Of a stretch of DNA of 64,000 nt, positions 1-11,351 are shown piece after piece. The notes below the pieces were generated by a model that saw only the letters and a list, made by a program, of their open reading frames with translations, did not search any database and was not told the DNA's origin. The position numbers were made by a program, and so were the translations under genes. This DNA is from Iris pallida (lineage: Eukaryota; Streptophyta; Magnoliopsida; Asparagales; Iridaceae), in the NCBI GenBank assembly GCA_029216955.1, contig JANAVB010033216.1, positions 7,365,138-7,429,137 of the forward strand, given 5' to 3'. How positions within the stretch are numbered: the stretch's first letter is position 1; every line of letters starts with the position of its first letter.

Positions 1-640
1 ATCGACTCCTTGTAGCCACCTTCTAGCTTTCGATCCGGCGCCCCCTTCGAAGCAGGAGACCAGGAGGCGCAGGACTAGCTTCTTTCGTTGGCACCACCGG
101 ACATTTTTGCAGTTCGGTGTCTCGACCTCGACGGAGGACCCCCGACCAGTCGATCCCTCTAAGTGAGTTTTCTGGAGCTTGATAGCTTCTATAAGTCCTT
201 AAACTCTCTATCTACCGCCATCTTGTTCACTACTCCTACTTTTCCCTTACTGTCATTTTATTTTATATGTATAAGGGGTCTTGAGTGTGTGGTCGACTGT
301 ACAGTAGGTTGGAGAAACGTATGGGGTAGAGGAAGTGTGTTGTTGTAGCCAAAATAATGTTGAGTAATGGGTATCTTGGAAGGCATGATAATAACAGTAG
401 GAAGATATAGATGAAATATAATGGTGATTTTTATACTTTGAGTCTGGGTCTTGAGTCCGACTATGGGCCCATCTAAGGATGATGTGTGAACAAGAGGAGG
501 TTGGGAGTTGAAGAATAAATGAATTAATGAGGTTCTAATAGGTTCTGGTGAACAACTCTGAGATTGGAATTAATATATGAATGGTTAGAGTGTGGGAGCT
601 CTCTATGGCTTGGGTATTCAAGTAAAAAATCTAGCTAGAG
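1..640. other. Unassigned flank left of the Tat element
   Basis: No gene is recognised here. The first 160 bases are fairly GC-rich and the rest is AT-rich, with only short uninformative open frames. It is the pre-insertion neighbour of sequence resuming at 13683, because GAGCC at 641-645 is repeated there. It may be old LTR or retrotransposon debris, but I could not match it to another part of the window. Confidence 0.5.
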
Positions 641-645
641 GAGCC
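641..645. repeat. Target-site duplication GAGCC (left; right copy 13678-13682)
   Basis: The five bases GAGCC directly precede the 5' LTR and recur directly after the 3' LTR. A 5-bp duplication is the usual integrase footprint of Ty3/gypsy elements and fixes both ends of the element. Confidence 0.95.
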
Positions 646-1929
646 TGTAGAAGCATGGAAAATACTAAAGAAAGATCCATGCGGCCAGGAAACCCCATAC
701 GGCTCAGAAAGCCCATGCGCCTCACAGATTCATGCGGCACAAGGGACTATGCGGCTCAAGACGTCCCATGCGGCTCAGAACAGAAGACACGTGGCTTGTA
801 AAACAGTTCTCCCCTCCTGCATTAATTACTTTGACGGCTGACAACTCTGAAAAAGTGGCAATCCTGACACAAAAGAGGTAATTATGACTCTGTCATAATG
901 ATAGACCCCTAGGGAAGCGAAGGAGATCTCTGACACAATCCCCCGAGATCCAGAAAATGCCACGTGGCCCTGACACGTGGACAGTCATATGCGGCTCGAG
1001 CGAAGACTCCCCATGCGGTTCAGGATGAAGCTGCCTTATGCGGCTCAGGCCGAAACAGTCTCATGCGGCTCAAGCAGAGGCCCCTCATGTGGCTCGCAAG
1101 GATCATCTCCATGCGGCTTATTACCCATTATGCGGCTCAAATTATCATATGGTTCGAAGGTTCGGGGGGCCACTCCCCAAGCAGACCCGACACGTGGCCA
1201 GTCTTATGCGGCTCCATCCTTATGCGGCTCAATCTTTATGCAGCTCAAATCCTCCTCAGCGGCTCTCAGGATACGTGTCATAAAGCCAATCAATTTCCCA
1301 GATTTACTGCAATCAAAGATTGGGTCAAATCCTAATAATCTGGGACACGTGGCAGGAGAATGAATTAAACTTATTCATCCAGATTCGCAGACATCAGCAA
1401 ATCATCATCATGAGAATTCATTCCAATCAGCATTAATTACTGATAGGATTTGGTGCAATCTACATTAAGTGGCCCAGATTCATCACACTCAAGATTAATG
1501 GCCCAGATTGATCAATCAACAGGCCGCCGCCACTCTAAGGGGTAATCACTGCAAACCCTAATGATTGCATTCCCCTTCTTATAAATAGCGAGGTGCCATT
1601 CCCTTGCAAGAGGACCCTTTTCGAGATCAGAGAGCATTAGAAGACTTGGAGAAAAGAGCAGAGAGAGAGCAAAGAGAGCATTTCTTCAACGCTAAGCAAT
1701 CTTTCGGAGCCAAGGCTGCATACCGATCGTCCAAGGAGTAAGGCAGAGCGGCCGTCGCTTTTTCGAGCCTCTATCGTCACCCCCCAGAATCAAAAATAAA
1801 CAATTGTACTTAGATTGTTGTACCTAGGTTTTTGTCCCTAGGCTTTCTTTGTACAAGCGAGTTTGTAACGTGAAGTAAAAGTCCAGTCCTCCGATAATTG
1901 TTCTGCTCTTTTATATTTCATGGCAAACA
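646..1929 (+). repeat. 5' LTR of the Tat element
   Basis: This 1,284-bp LTR matches 12393-13677 closely along its whole length. It begins TGTAGAAGCATGG and ends CAAACA. About 15-20 variants of ATGCGGCTC are scattered through its first 650 bases, which would be U3. A TATA box lies at 1580-1587, so transcription should start near 1610. The downstream segment would be R/U5. Confidence 0.95.
1580..1587 (+). promoter_or_regulatory. TATA box of the 5' LTR (3' LTR copy at 13328-13335)
   Basis: TATAAATA sits in a conserved block present in both LTRs, about 350 bp before the LTR end. This is a plausible position for the retrotransposon promoter. The start site itself is inferred. Confidence 0.75.
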
Positions 1930-3167
1930 CGATGGCGACTCTGCTGGGGACAAACTTCTCCACGGCTGAGGAGTTGGTGATGCAATCGGATGCAGCCAAA
2001 CTTGGCTCCACACAACAGAAGATGGTCGTCCGCTTCGAGCAACAGGCGTTCGAAGAAATGCTCTCCGAAGGAAGCGCTGGCCCGGTCCAGAGGCACGTCC
2101 GCACAACGAAAGCTCGCAAAGAATGGAGGCTAAAATCATTTGCTCCTCCTCAGGCCCTCGATGGAGTACTCTCTGCTACCCAAGACGGCAAAGGCGACTC
2201 TCGCACGGCCCCACTTCGACCCATAGAAGACTCTGCTGTCCCCAAGTCCAGCAGAGTAAAGCACTATGATGCTGGACTTGTAGGGGCAAAGTGCGATTCT
2301 ATGGGCTCCAGGAAGAAACCAAACAAGGGCACTAGCCGGAAAGCGAAGACTCATGCGGCCAAGATGGCCAGCCGCATGAATAATGACCATGCGGCTGAAA
2401 CTGCTAGCCAAATGCATAGTACTCATGCGGCTAGGATTTCCAGCCGCATGGAGAACACTTATGCGGCCAGGGTTTCCAGTCGCATGGAGAAGACCCATGC
2501 GGCTACGACTGCCAGCCGCATGAGGATTGATGATTCCAGCCGCATGACGTCTACTCCATGAGGTTCTGTCTTCGACCGCCTCACCTATGGTCCTGATCTC
2601 CTGTGCTCCCAAGAAGACATGTCTGATTCTCTCCAGCACCACTTAGACTCTTCCTACTATGTGCCCTCACGCACTAGAGTGAAGAAGTCTAGGGCAGCAC
2701 GAGCTTGGCAAGCTCGGTCCGTTGATCCGACCTCTGACCATTCGAGTGTCCCGTGTACTGTTATGCGAGCCTCTGATGGAAAGTTGTACAGAGCCACTCG
2801 AGTCCAGCCCCCGGCGACAAATGGACAGAGAGGTTTCCAAAAGTCTCCTGAAATCCAGGGAGCAAACATGGTCGATCCGGACCTGTCTGACTTGCGAGAG
2901 GCCATCCTCCACAAACGCAAGGAAAGAGAAGGTACCCCAGGGTGCAAAGAGTCCTCCCACGGACGTCACTGCACCCAAGTCATCATCAACTGCTGTTGCA
3001 GCAACGCGATCGTACAAGAGGACCGGCGGTCCGTCTTCCAAAGACTGCAATGATCAAGCTCAGAAGACGAGGCGCCTCCCGTCATCTCCTGCAACTCTGC
3101 TCAGAAAGTCCCCGCCGATGGAAAAGGGAAGAAGACAAATGTTTCTAGCCCGAGGGTTTCAACCACT
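1920..3167 (+). pseudogene. Extra N-terminal reading region upstream of gag, with 12-residue repeats
   Basis: The gag-pol frame is already open from inside the LTR end (1920) and runs to gag, broken only by TGA at 2559-2561 and TGA at 3051-3053. No family is recognised. At 2352-2540 it encodes five degenerate 12-residue units of the form HAAxxxSRMxxx, built on a 36-bp DNA repeat that carries ATGCGGC motifs in alternating orientation. Ogre-type elements are known to have an additional ORF upstream of gag, and this may be its counterpart. The true start codon is unclear: the ATG at 1920 lies in the LTR. Confidence 0.55.
1933..1950 (+). other. Primer-binding site, tRNA-Arg-like
   Basis: TGGCGACTCTGCTGGGGA starts three bases after the 5' LTR. 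From memory of plant tRNA-Arg 3' ends it differs at two positions from the perfect complement. Arginine tRNA priming is reported for Ogre/Tat elements. The tRNA assignment is less certain than the site itself. Confidence 0.8.
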
Positions 3168-4826
3168 ATGACTAAGAGACTCTCGTCCAAGCGGGTGCCC
3201 TCCACCGGAGTTTTCCAAGGTACCCGTTCTAAGACGAAATCTGCTACAGTGGGAGATTCGTCATCCACAACACTGGGGGTTGCTGGGACTGGGGGTAGTA
3301 CTCCTTCGAACCTCCACGACAATCCGATGTTCCAAGAAAACGAGCCGGGGGAAACAACTCTCCCATCAGATACAACAAACCCCGACGTCCCCGAGGACAT
3401 TCACAATTTCCAAGACGAAGCAAACTCGGAGATTGGGGGTACTGTTCCTTCCGAGTCCGAACCAGAGGAGAACATTCCCACGTACCCCGATGACTTCTCA
3501 CTACAGGGGTATGATTCGGAGGGCACTTCCTTCACCGCTCCGTCCATCTCTCCTCACGTAAGGACGGTATTCATGACGGACAGTAACCAAGGTGGTTCCA
3601 GCGATCGCCAACGCATCGACACTCTGGAGGCCATATTGCTGGCCTTGGTTAAGTCTGTAGACGAGATCAAAGCGGCTCTTCCAACTCTGCAAGGAGGAAT
3701 GCCTGGCCAAACAAGCACGGGTCTTGCGGTCAATGCGGACTCGAATTCAGCGACACCGAACCCGGACAACAATCCTCCTGAAGGAACGGCCCCCACCGCC
3801 GTGGATGAAGCCCGCGAAGCGAAAAGAGAGGTCCAGGAGCTCCGAGCCATGTTTCACGCTCGAGAAAATTCCCAAGACCTCAGAATACGGCAATAGTACC
3901 CTGCTGCCTGGAGGGATGTTCCATTCCCGCCAAGATATAAGTCGTTCAATATCAATCCTTATGATGGCAAGACCTCAGCAAGTCGGTACATTACTTACTT
4001 CGAGGTCACCACCGACCATCTGCCCCATGATGATGCCATCCTCACACGATTATTCATCGGGGCATTGGAAGGAGTCGCCTTCGACTGGTATCGCAACCTG
4101 CCAGACAACTGCATCCATTCCTTCGCCGGCTTCAAGCGCATGTTCTGGGAGAGGTTCTACGAAGTAGGGCAGGACATCACAATGTCCACCCTCATGGACG
4201 TCGTCCAAGGGGAGAAAGAGCTGACAAGGAACTACATTGAACGGTTTCGCCAAACCGCAATGAAGCTGCCGTCTGGAAATCCGAATTCCTTCCTAATTAA
4301 AATTTGCCAAAAGAGATTGCTCCCAACAATCAGTCTCTGGATGGGCGAAAGTTAATTCAAGGACTGGAAGACGTTCATCATCAGTGCCACTAGCGCCGAA
4401 GAACGGTTGAAGAAGGCTCGCCAACTGGGATTGCACATCTCGGACGGAGAGAACAAGGGCAAGCATCCCAATACCAACAACGAAAATGGGGGTAGCTCCT
4501 CCAACAATTGGGACAGCAGGGGTAAGCAGGCTATGGTGGCTGACACAGCCCAGAAACCTGAGTCAAGACCGGCAGACAAACAATGGCCGCAAATCACTTA
4601 CTCCTTCGAAGACGGTCACGTCAAGCCCATCTTGGACATGCTCATACAATGAGACAGAATTCAGCTTCCTCCACCAAGACGGGAACCTCGGCCGGCAGAT
4701 ATAGAGAATCCAAAGTACTGCTATTACCACCGCTACATCCACCATGCCACACACGACTGCTACCAACTAAAACGGTACATCCAAAATCTCATCGATTCGA
4801 ACGCTCTGGCCATCGATTTCGAAGAG
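3168..4826 (+). pseudogene. gag: Tat-element gag (broken)
   Basis: This is the gag capsid/nucleocapsid region of a plant gypsy element. The typical retrotransposon gag core lies near 3990-4350, with motifs such as ALEGVAFDWYRNLP, FKRMFWERF and NYIERFRQ. It continues through SAEERLKKARQLG to a C-terminal region with the KYCYYHR...HDCYQLKR pattern seen in Tat-lineage gag proteins. The reading frame is constant but has stops at 3894-3896 (TAG), 4353-4355 (TAA) and 4650-4652 (TGA). Sequence resumes sensibly after each stop, so these are point lesions rather than gene ends. Confidence 0.85.
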
Positions 4827-6158
4827 GTGACCGTGGCAGCCAACATGGTGTCCGTACAGTTTGGCAGCTTTCCTCCAACCGAAGCTCAAGACGGTGTGGT
4901 ACCCATCCTTCTGGCGACAATGGAGGTTGCTAATCTTCTACCTCTCCGAGATCAGGCTGCTGGGCTAGTGCCCCTCACCACATCACGAGAGAAAATTATG
5001 TGGGTCCATCCAGACCTGGTATCAGAAGTAACTCAGCCCACACCATCTCCCATGCGCAGGAAGAGTAGAAAAATTAGGTCTTGCCGCACAATCTCGGCAG
5101 ATATCGAAAAAGCTACAGCCGTCGTCACCCGGCCTGGGGCACAGTCCCAACCTGTGACTGATAACTCAACTGAAGATCATCAGCCCGCTACAACTGACGC
5201 TCCGGGACCGGCTCAGCTTCCGACGACCGACAAGCCTAGGCCGAAGGAGACTCGCTTCGACAAATCCCTCCAAAAAGAGGCACCGCAGGGGCTGGAGAAG
5301 CCCTACAACTTTGACATCTTGGCGCAATTGGCTAACACACCGGCCAAGTTGTCATTATACGAGCTTCTAAGACTCTCAAAAGATGTTCGCACGACTTTGA
5401 GCGATGCACTCCAAAATGCCGACGCGTACCTGGCTCAGGTCAACCTCACGGGAGAAAACCCGCCTACAGATCTCCAAGACAGTGCTTGCACAGGAGCGAT
5501 GCCCAACATTGTCTTCACTCCACAAGATATGCTCATCAAGACCAATCTGCATGATCGTCCGTTGTACTATACGGGATACATCGGGGACGTGAAGGTGGAC
5601 CGGATGTACATTGATCCTGGGTCTTCTATAAGCATCATTCCGAAAGGTCTGCTACATCATCTCCGCATTCTGATGCATCGCCTGACGCCAACAAGCACTG
5701 CCATCAGCGGTTTTAATTCGGATAGGAGCTACCCAATTGGGAAGATTCGTCTGAAATGTCAGATTGGCGATCTCCAGTCAGAAGTGACCTGCTACGTCAT
5801 AGATGCAGATACTTCTTACAACATCCTCTTGGGAAGCCCTTGGATACATGATTATATGATCGTGCCTTCCACGCTACACCAGTGCTTCAAGTACGTCGAT
5901 AAACACGACTTCGTAAGGACAGAATTTGCCGACATCGATCCCTTCAAAGGGGTCGAATCCTACTACTCAGACTCCTGTCTATATGAAAAGTCGAAGAAGC
6001 ACCTTGGTGAAGGAGATGTGCAAGCTCGTACCGAGACAGCCACAGGATCAGAAGAACCTCTGACGATCCACCTCCAAGCTCGCAAACCTGACAAGTTCGC
6101 GCCCCTTACAGCCACTCTGCGTAAGGACGCAATCAGCCTCTCGGCGCAAGAAGAGTAG
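4827..6158 (+). pseudogene. Tat-element aspartic protease region
   Basis: This open stretch continues the gag frame. A retropepsin domain lies around 5520-5900: YIDPGSSISIIP carries the catalytic Asp in an Asp-Pro-Gly-Ser-Ser context (commonly Asp-Thr-Gly), and YNILLGSPWIHD matches the conserved C-terminal flap/ILG motif. The protein would cut the gag-pol polyprotein. The stretch ends at TAG 6156-6158, after which the same frame continues, so this is probably a nonsense lesion. The segment before the domain (4827-5300) is low-complexity linker. Confidence 0.85.
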
Positions 6159-7463
6159 ATGATAATCCGGCTGCCAAGGTCTGGCCAAGTGCCAAGACCC
6201 ACAACGGAGCCACTGACAATTAGGCTGCCGAGAGTCGGTCAGCCACAAACGGAGAAGCTCAATCCCTCCGATAAGCCAATGACGATACGTCTTTCCAAGA
6301 AGAGTCGTCATCCCGATGAAAGGTCTGGGACTTCTAGCGCACCAAACACTCCCCGCCTAGCATCAAGTACCAAGCTGGGGGTCGCTAGTCTGCCAACAAC
6401 TCCACGCTCTGCTCCACCAGCTGAACCTCTGACGATCAAGCTGCCCAGGTCGTCCTCTCAGTCTTCGTTTATACAGGGGGTAGCCGAAGAAGAACCGAAG
6501 CTAGCCAAGTATGTGGCTGCCCATACTGATGTTCCCTCCGTAGATGATGTAATCCCCCTAAAAAAGATACCTTACTTCATCAATAAAGGGCTATCTTTGA
6601 ACTACCTCAAGCTCAATAAGCTATGTACAATGTATGCTATAGAACATGGTATAGGCACTCACCTACACACACAGGTGACAAATGTGTACATCACAATCCA
6701 GCTTACTCCAGTGGAAGATGCCTACCGCATAATCGAGGGAGGAGATCATCCAATCATCTTCGGCCGGAAAGACGATCCGCACCCCTTCACCATAAAAGAA
6801 GTCGACCTTGGGTCAGATGCCGGGAGACTGCCTCTGTATCTTTATAGCCCCCAATCCAAATATCTCATGCAAAAATAGGGGTATGATCTAGAGACTACGC
6901 CAGGCTTGAACTACGGCACCGGGCGACGATTACCTTTGAAGCCACCAGTCCCGGCTGGCAAGCCACGGGACTACTATAGCAAAACTCGATATGGATTAGG
7001 GTATATAACACCCACGATGACCCCTGAGAGTTCAGATGATGAATGTGATTGGCAGTCACATTCAACCGGGTCACCAACTTCTGACTCGAATACCAGCATT
7101 AGAGACATATTCAGACAAGTCCTGTCAGTCAACATGGCATTCGCCGACGCTTATGAAGAAGATAAGGACATGCCTGAAATCCTCGAGCTAGAGCCGTGGG
7201 CCCAACAGTTGGATGCACAATGGAAAAAGCGGTTCGAACTAAGAGAGCCCCCTACGGAAGATGAGGTTGTACAAGTGGATCTCGGTAGCGAATCTTCTCC
7301 AAAACCAATCTTCGTCAGTAAAAGTCTAACAGACGAAGAGCAAGAATCGCTGCTGAAACTTGTCAAAGAATATATTGACGTGTTCGCGTGGAGCAATGAA
7401 GACATGCCGGGGTTAGATCCCGATATTGCTATCCACAAACTCAACATTCGGCCAGATGTATAG
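6159..7463 (+). pseudogene. Linker between protease and reverse transcriptase
   Basis: The polyprotein frame continues through 6159-6878 and 6879-7463, with TAG at 6876-6878 and TAG at 7461-7463. Near 6540-6870 there is a conserved-looking region with no catalytic motif that I recognise. The end (7300-7460) has the typical pre-RT sequence of plant gypsy elements (DEEQESLLKLVKEYIDVFAW, then DMPGLDP). Repeated short phrases such as EPLTIRLPR suggest low-complexity spacer protein. Confidence 0.7.
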
Positions 7464-8240
7464 CCGATCAAGCAACAACAGCGACGCTTCCGCCGAAGCA
7501 TCATAGATACGATCGAAGCCGAAGTCAACAAACTGATAGCCAGCGGCTTCATTCACGAAGAACAATATCCTGATTGGGTCACCAACATAGTACCGATCCT
7601 CAAGAAGAACGAAAAGATTCGAATCTGCATAGACTTCCGCAATCTGAACGAGGCATGTCCCAAAGATGAATTCCCCCTCCCTATCACAGACATCATGATT
7701 GACAACACATGCGGCTTCGAATGTATGTCATTCATGGATGGTTTCTCGGGGTACAACCAGATCAAGATGTCTCCCGACGACGAAAAGCATACATCATTCC
7801 GAACACCGATCGGCACGTACTGCTACACAGTCATGCCCTTCGGTTTAAAGAATGCTGGTGCCACATATCAAAGATCCATGAGTATCATCTTCAGAGAACA
7901 CTTGTGCAAGACGGTGGAGTGCTATGTTGATGACATCGATGTCAAGAGTCGCTGTAAGGGAGACCATCTGCAGGATCTGAGAACAGTATTCGATCTGATG
8001 CGAGCACACAATTTGAAAATGAATCCTACGAAGTCCTTCCTGGGCGTATCCAGCAGGAAATTCTTGGGTTTTATCATTATGGCCCAGGGTATCCATGTAG
8101 ACCCTAAGAAGACGAAGGCAATTATGGAGATGGGTCTCCCGAAAAATCTCTGCGAACTCAAAGGCCCCCAAGGGAGGCTAGCTTACATCAGGAGGTTCAT
8201 TTCTAACCTCTCCGGGTGATGTCGACCATTCATCCATCTC
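7464..8240 (+). pseudogene. Tat-element reverse transcriptase
   Basis: This is the RNA-dependent DNA polymerase domain of Ty3/gypsy type. Visible in order are KIRICIDFRNLNEACPKDEF, FMDGFSGYNQIKM with the first catalytic Asp, VMPFGLKNAGATYQR, and the active-site box CYVDDIDVKS (YVDD). The usual second Val/Ile after YVDDI is Asp here, probably a mutation. The domain follows TAG 7461-7463 and is cut near its end by TGA 8217-8219, where conserved sequence resumes immediately (CRPFIHLMKKG). Confidence 0.92.
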
Positions 8241-9514
8241 ATGAAGAAAGGCGTCTCATTCGTATGGGATAAAAAATGCCAACGGGCTTTCGACAGCATC
8301 AAAAAATATTTGTCGAACCCTCCAGTCCTGGTGGCTCCGGTTGCTGGAAAACCATTCCTGCTCTACGTACGAGCAATAGAACATTCCTTCGGTGCTCTGC
8401 TGGTACAAAATAATGATGCAGGCCATGAACAAGCCATATATTACCTCAGTCGAATGATGATTGGGCCAGAGCACCGATACACTACTGTGGAAAAGGAATG
8501 TCTCGCCCTGGTGTTCGCCATTCAGAAGACGCGGTACTATGTCACTGGACAAACCATACATGTGATCTCACAAGTCAACCCTCTCAGGGTCCTCATGACG
8601 AAACCAGGGGCACTCAGCTTCCGCCTCGCTACATGGGAAATATTGCTGTCCCCTTATCATATGATCTTCGTCCCGCAGAAGGCTGTCAAAGGTCAAGACC
8701 TGGCAGACTTTTTGGCAGCCCACCCGGGCTCGGAGTCGTCCAGAATATATGAAGAAATCCCAGATGAGGTCGTCGACTCTCATGTAACCTCTCACGATGA
8801 TATATGGCAGATGTTCTTCGACGGTGCCTCAAGAACTGGACCCAAGGACAACATCGTTGTCGGAGTCGGGGTGGTGCTGGTTTCTCCTTCCGGATTGGTG
8901 ATCAATCGTACTTACTCTCTTACAGAACCCTGTTCTAACAATGTGGCCGAGTACAACGCTTTGGTCATTGGCCTCCAACTTGCAAAAGAGCTGGGGGTAG
9001 AATATCTTGAAGCATACGGCGATTTTCAGTTAATCGTCAATCAGATCTGGGGCTCATATGAGGTCCGCCATGAAGACATGATCCCCTATCACCAAATAGC
9101 GATCGACATCATCTCGTCGTTCGAAGGGTTCTTCATCGAACATGTTCCCAGACTCCGAAATATCGAAGCCGATGCCCTAGATGGCCTTGCCGCTTCCCTA
9201 GCAGTGCCAAATCATGCTCATCAATCAGTAGACATGATAGGCCACGAACTGGTCTGTCCCAAGAACAACGTTCAGTTTGTGGCAAGTTATTCCGCCCAGA
9301 CGATTGACGATGTCCCAGATTGGAGACAGCCATTCATTGACTTCGTCGTCTACGACATCCTGCCCGAGAACCCAAAGGAGGCTACTTCCATCAGAAGGCG
9401 TTCTCTCAGATTTTTCTATGATACAGAGACGAAAATGCTGTATCGGCGATCCTACGATGGGTTATTGCTTTGGTGTCTGTCAAATACAGAAGCCAAAGAA
9501 GTCGTACGTGAACT
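8241..9514 (+). pseudogene. Dual RNase H region of the Tat element
   Basis: Two RNase H domains follow the RT in the same frame. The first (about 8330-8740) is the ordinary gypsy domain, with LYVRAIEHSFGALLVQ, YYLSRMMIGPEHRYTTVEKE and QDLADFLAAHP. The second (about 8800-9240) has the archaeal-like pattern FFDGASR, NNVAEYNALVIGLQLAKELG, a DFQLIVNQ box (usually DSQL) and NIEADALDGLAA. Possession of this second domain is characteristic of the Tat lineage. The sequence then enters the integrase N-terminus and loses frame by a probable 1-base deletion at about 9513. Confidence 0.9.
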
Positions 9515-10576
9515 CATGACGGTGTCTGCGACGCCCATCAGCCTGGCCCCAAATTACAGGACCGTCTCCGTCGAATGGGCTACTACTGGCCCACGATGGT
9601 AGCAGATGCGATAGATTATGCAAGTAAGTGCAAGGCTTGCCAAGTCCACGCAGACTTCATCCACCAACCATCCAAATTTCTACATTCGACAGTGGCATCC
9701 TGGCCATACGAAGCATGGGGGATGGATATCATTGGTCCAATCACTCCACCTTCCTCCCGAGGATATCGCTTCATACTCGCGATCATGGATTACTTCTCCA
9801 AATGGGCGGAAGCTGTTCCACTTGCAGAAGTGAAGACTTCAAACGTGATCAGCTTCCTCAAGTATCACGTCATCTATCGCTTTGGACTGCCCCGAAGAAT
9901 CATCCACGATAATGGTCCGCAGTTTGTAAGCCATGCCTTCTATCGATTTTGCGACAAGCACAGAATTCAGAATGTTGCTTCGACGCCATACAATCCAGCA
10001 GCAAATGGATTGGCAGAAGCATTCAACAAAACCATCATCAAGTTGCTCAAAAAGTTCGTATCCTCCAACAAATACGACTGGAACGAGAAGCTTGGTGAAT
10101 GCTTATGGGCATACCGTACCACGGTTCGAACGGCCACAGGGAATATGCCATTCTCCCTGGTGTACGGGAGTGAGGCAGTTCTCCCATTGGAGACTCAAAT
10201 ACCCTCACTTCGCGTCTTTCTTACTTACCAATTAACGACGGATGATAACTACCGTCGCCGACTACAAGAATTGGAGGCCTTAGATGAAAAGTGCCTCTTA
10301 GCTCTGCAACGAATCGAGCTATACCAAGCACGCATCTCTGGAGCCTTCAACAAGAAGGTCAAAATCAGAACATTCCGAGTGGGCGATCTCGTTCTGGCAG
10401 TCCGGAGGCCGATGGTCATGACTCACAAGACCGCCGACAAATTTCAGCCAAAGTGGAAAGGCCCATTTATCATCGAGGCTGTATTCTCCAACGGTGCTTA
10501 CCACCTCGCAAAACAAAATGGAAACTTGCTCATGTTGCCCGTCAACGGCAAGTTCCTGAAGAAATATTATGTCTGA
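9515..10576 (+). pseudogene. Tat-element integrase
   Basis: The integrase is read in a different frame from the upstream pol. The HHCC zinc module (two His near 9515-9540, then CKACQVH) leads into the DDE core: Asp in WGMDIIGP, Asp in IIHDNGPQFVS, and Glu in ANGLAEAFNK. All three catalytic residues are intact. A C-terminal domain follows (FRVGDLVLAVRRP, then FQPKWKGPFIIE) and ends at TGA 10574-10576. The region before 9575 lacks an ATG because it is part of the polyprotein. The frame break lies upstream. Confidence 0.9.
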
Positions 10577-10584
10577 ACGATATT

Positions 10585-11100
10585 CCAGATCATCGAGTCA
10601 TGTACCCGCTGGTACCGCTGAACTTACCCTCATATTTTTTAGATCATTGAGTCACGTACCCGCTGGTACCTCTGAACTCACCCTCACAACATTCCAGATT
10701 ATCGAGTCATGTACCCACCGGTACCGCTGAACTCACACATCTACAATATTCCAAATTATCGAGTCATGTACCCGCTGGTGCCTCTGAACTCATATCCCGG
10801 TCACTCTTTCAGATAATAAGTCATGTATGATCATACCTCTGAACTTTCTTCCTGAAGGAGCTTCTCCCTCATGATCCACTACCCGCACTCCCAGTGCACA
10901 AAAAGGGTAACGGATCCACAAATTTCCAAAATGGCCATGTCCTCATTACCTCTGAGTCATTCCACTTCCGCCAAAAATAAATCACCCCTTACCTAGAACT
11001 TCCATGTCCTTATTACCTCTGAGTCGTTCTATGTACCCCCCCCCCCCGTCAAAGAAACCCTCATGCTCACCACGTCCTCAGTACCTCTGAGTAAGTATGT
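10585..11100 (+). repeat. Degenerate 54-57-bp tandem repeat in the 3' region of the Tat element
   Basis: GAGTCATGTACCCGCTGGTACC-like units start at 10595, 10649, 10704, 10761 and 10818, spaced 54, 55, 57 and 57 bp. More decayed units with CTCATTACCTCTGAGTC continue to about 11095. The region follows the integrase stop and has no coding sense. A poly-C run lies at about 11037-11047. Tandem arrays in the 3' untranslated region are common in Tat elements. Confidence 0.85.
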
Positions 11101-11351
11101 TGGTTTCTTTTTAACTCGTTGTCCGTATCCGAAACCAGGGTACGTTAGGGGCAATGGGTCCCCGAAAAATGTCCCAATAAGATGACTATTACAAAGCAAA
11201 AGAGTGAAGCAAATATATTCCATTCATTCAGAAATTGGTTACATCCACACTACAAGCAAGTCAAAAAGGTTCTTCATGCAGACAAAAAGAGAAGTGAAAT
11301 AAAACAAAGACTACAGACAAAAGATAGACATCCACGAGAAGCCCCTAAATC

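Noticed and set aside
964..1363. Three overlapping frames in the Tat LTR (copies at 12711-13111)
   Set aside because: They are readings of the ATGCGGCTC motif cluster in U3 in different frames and are not conserved between the two LTRs as proteins.
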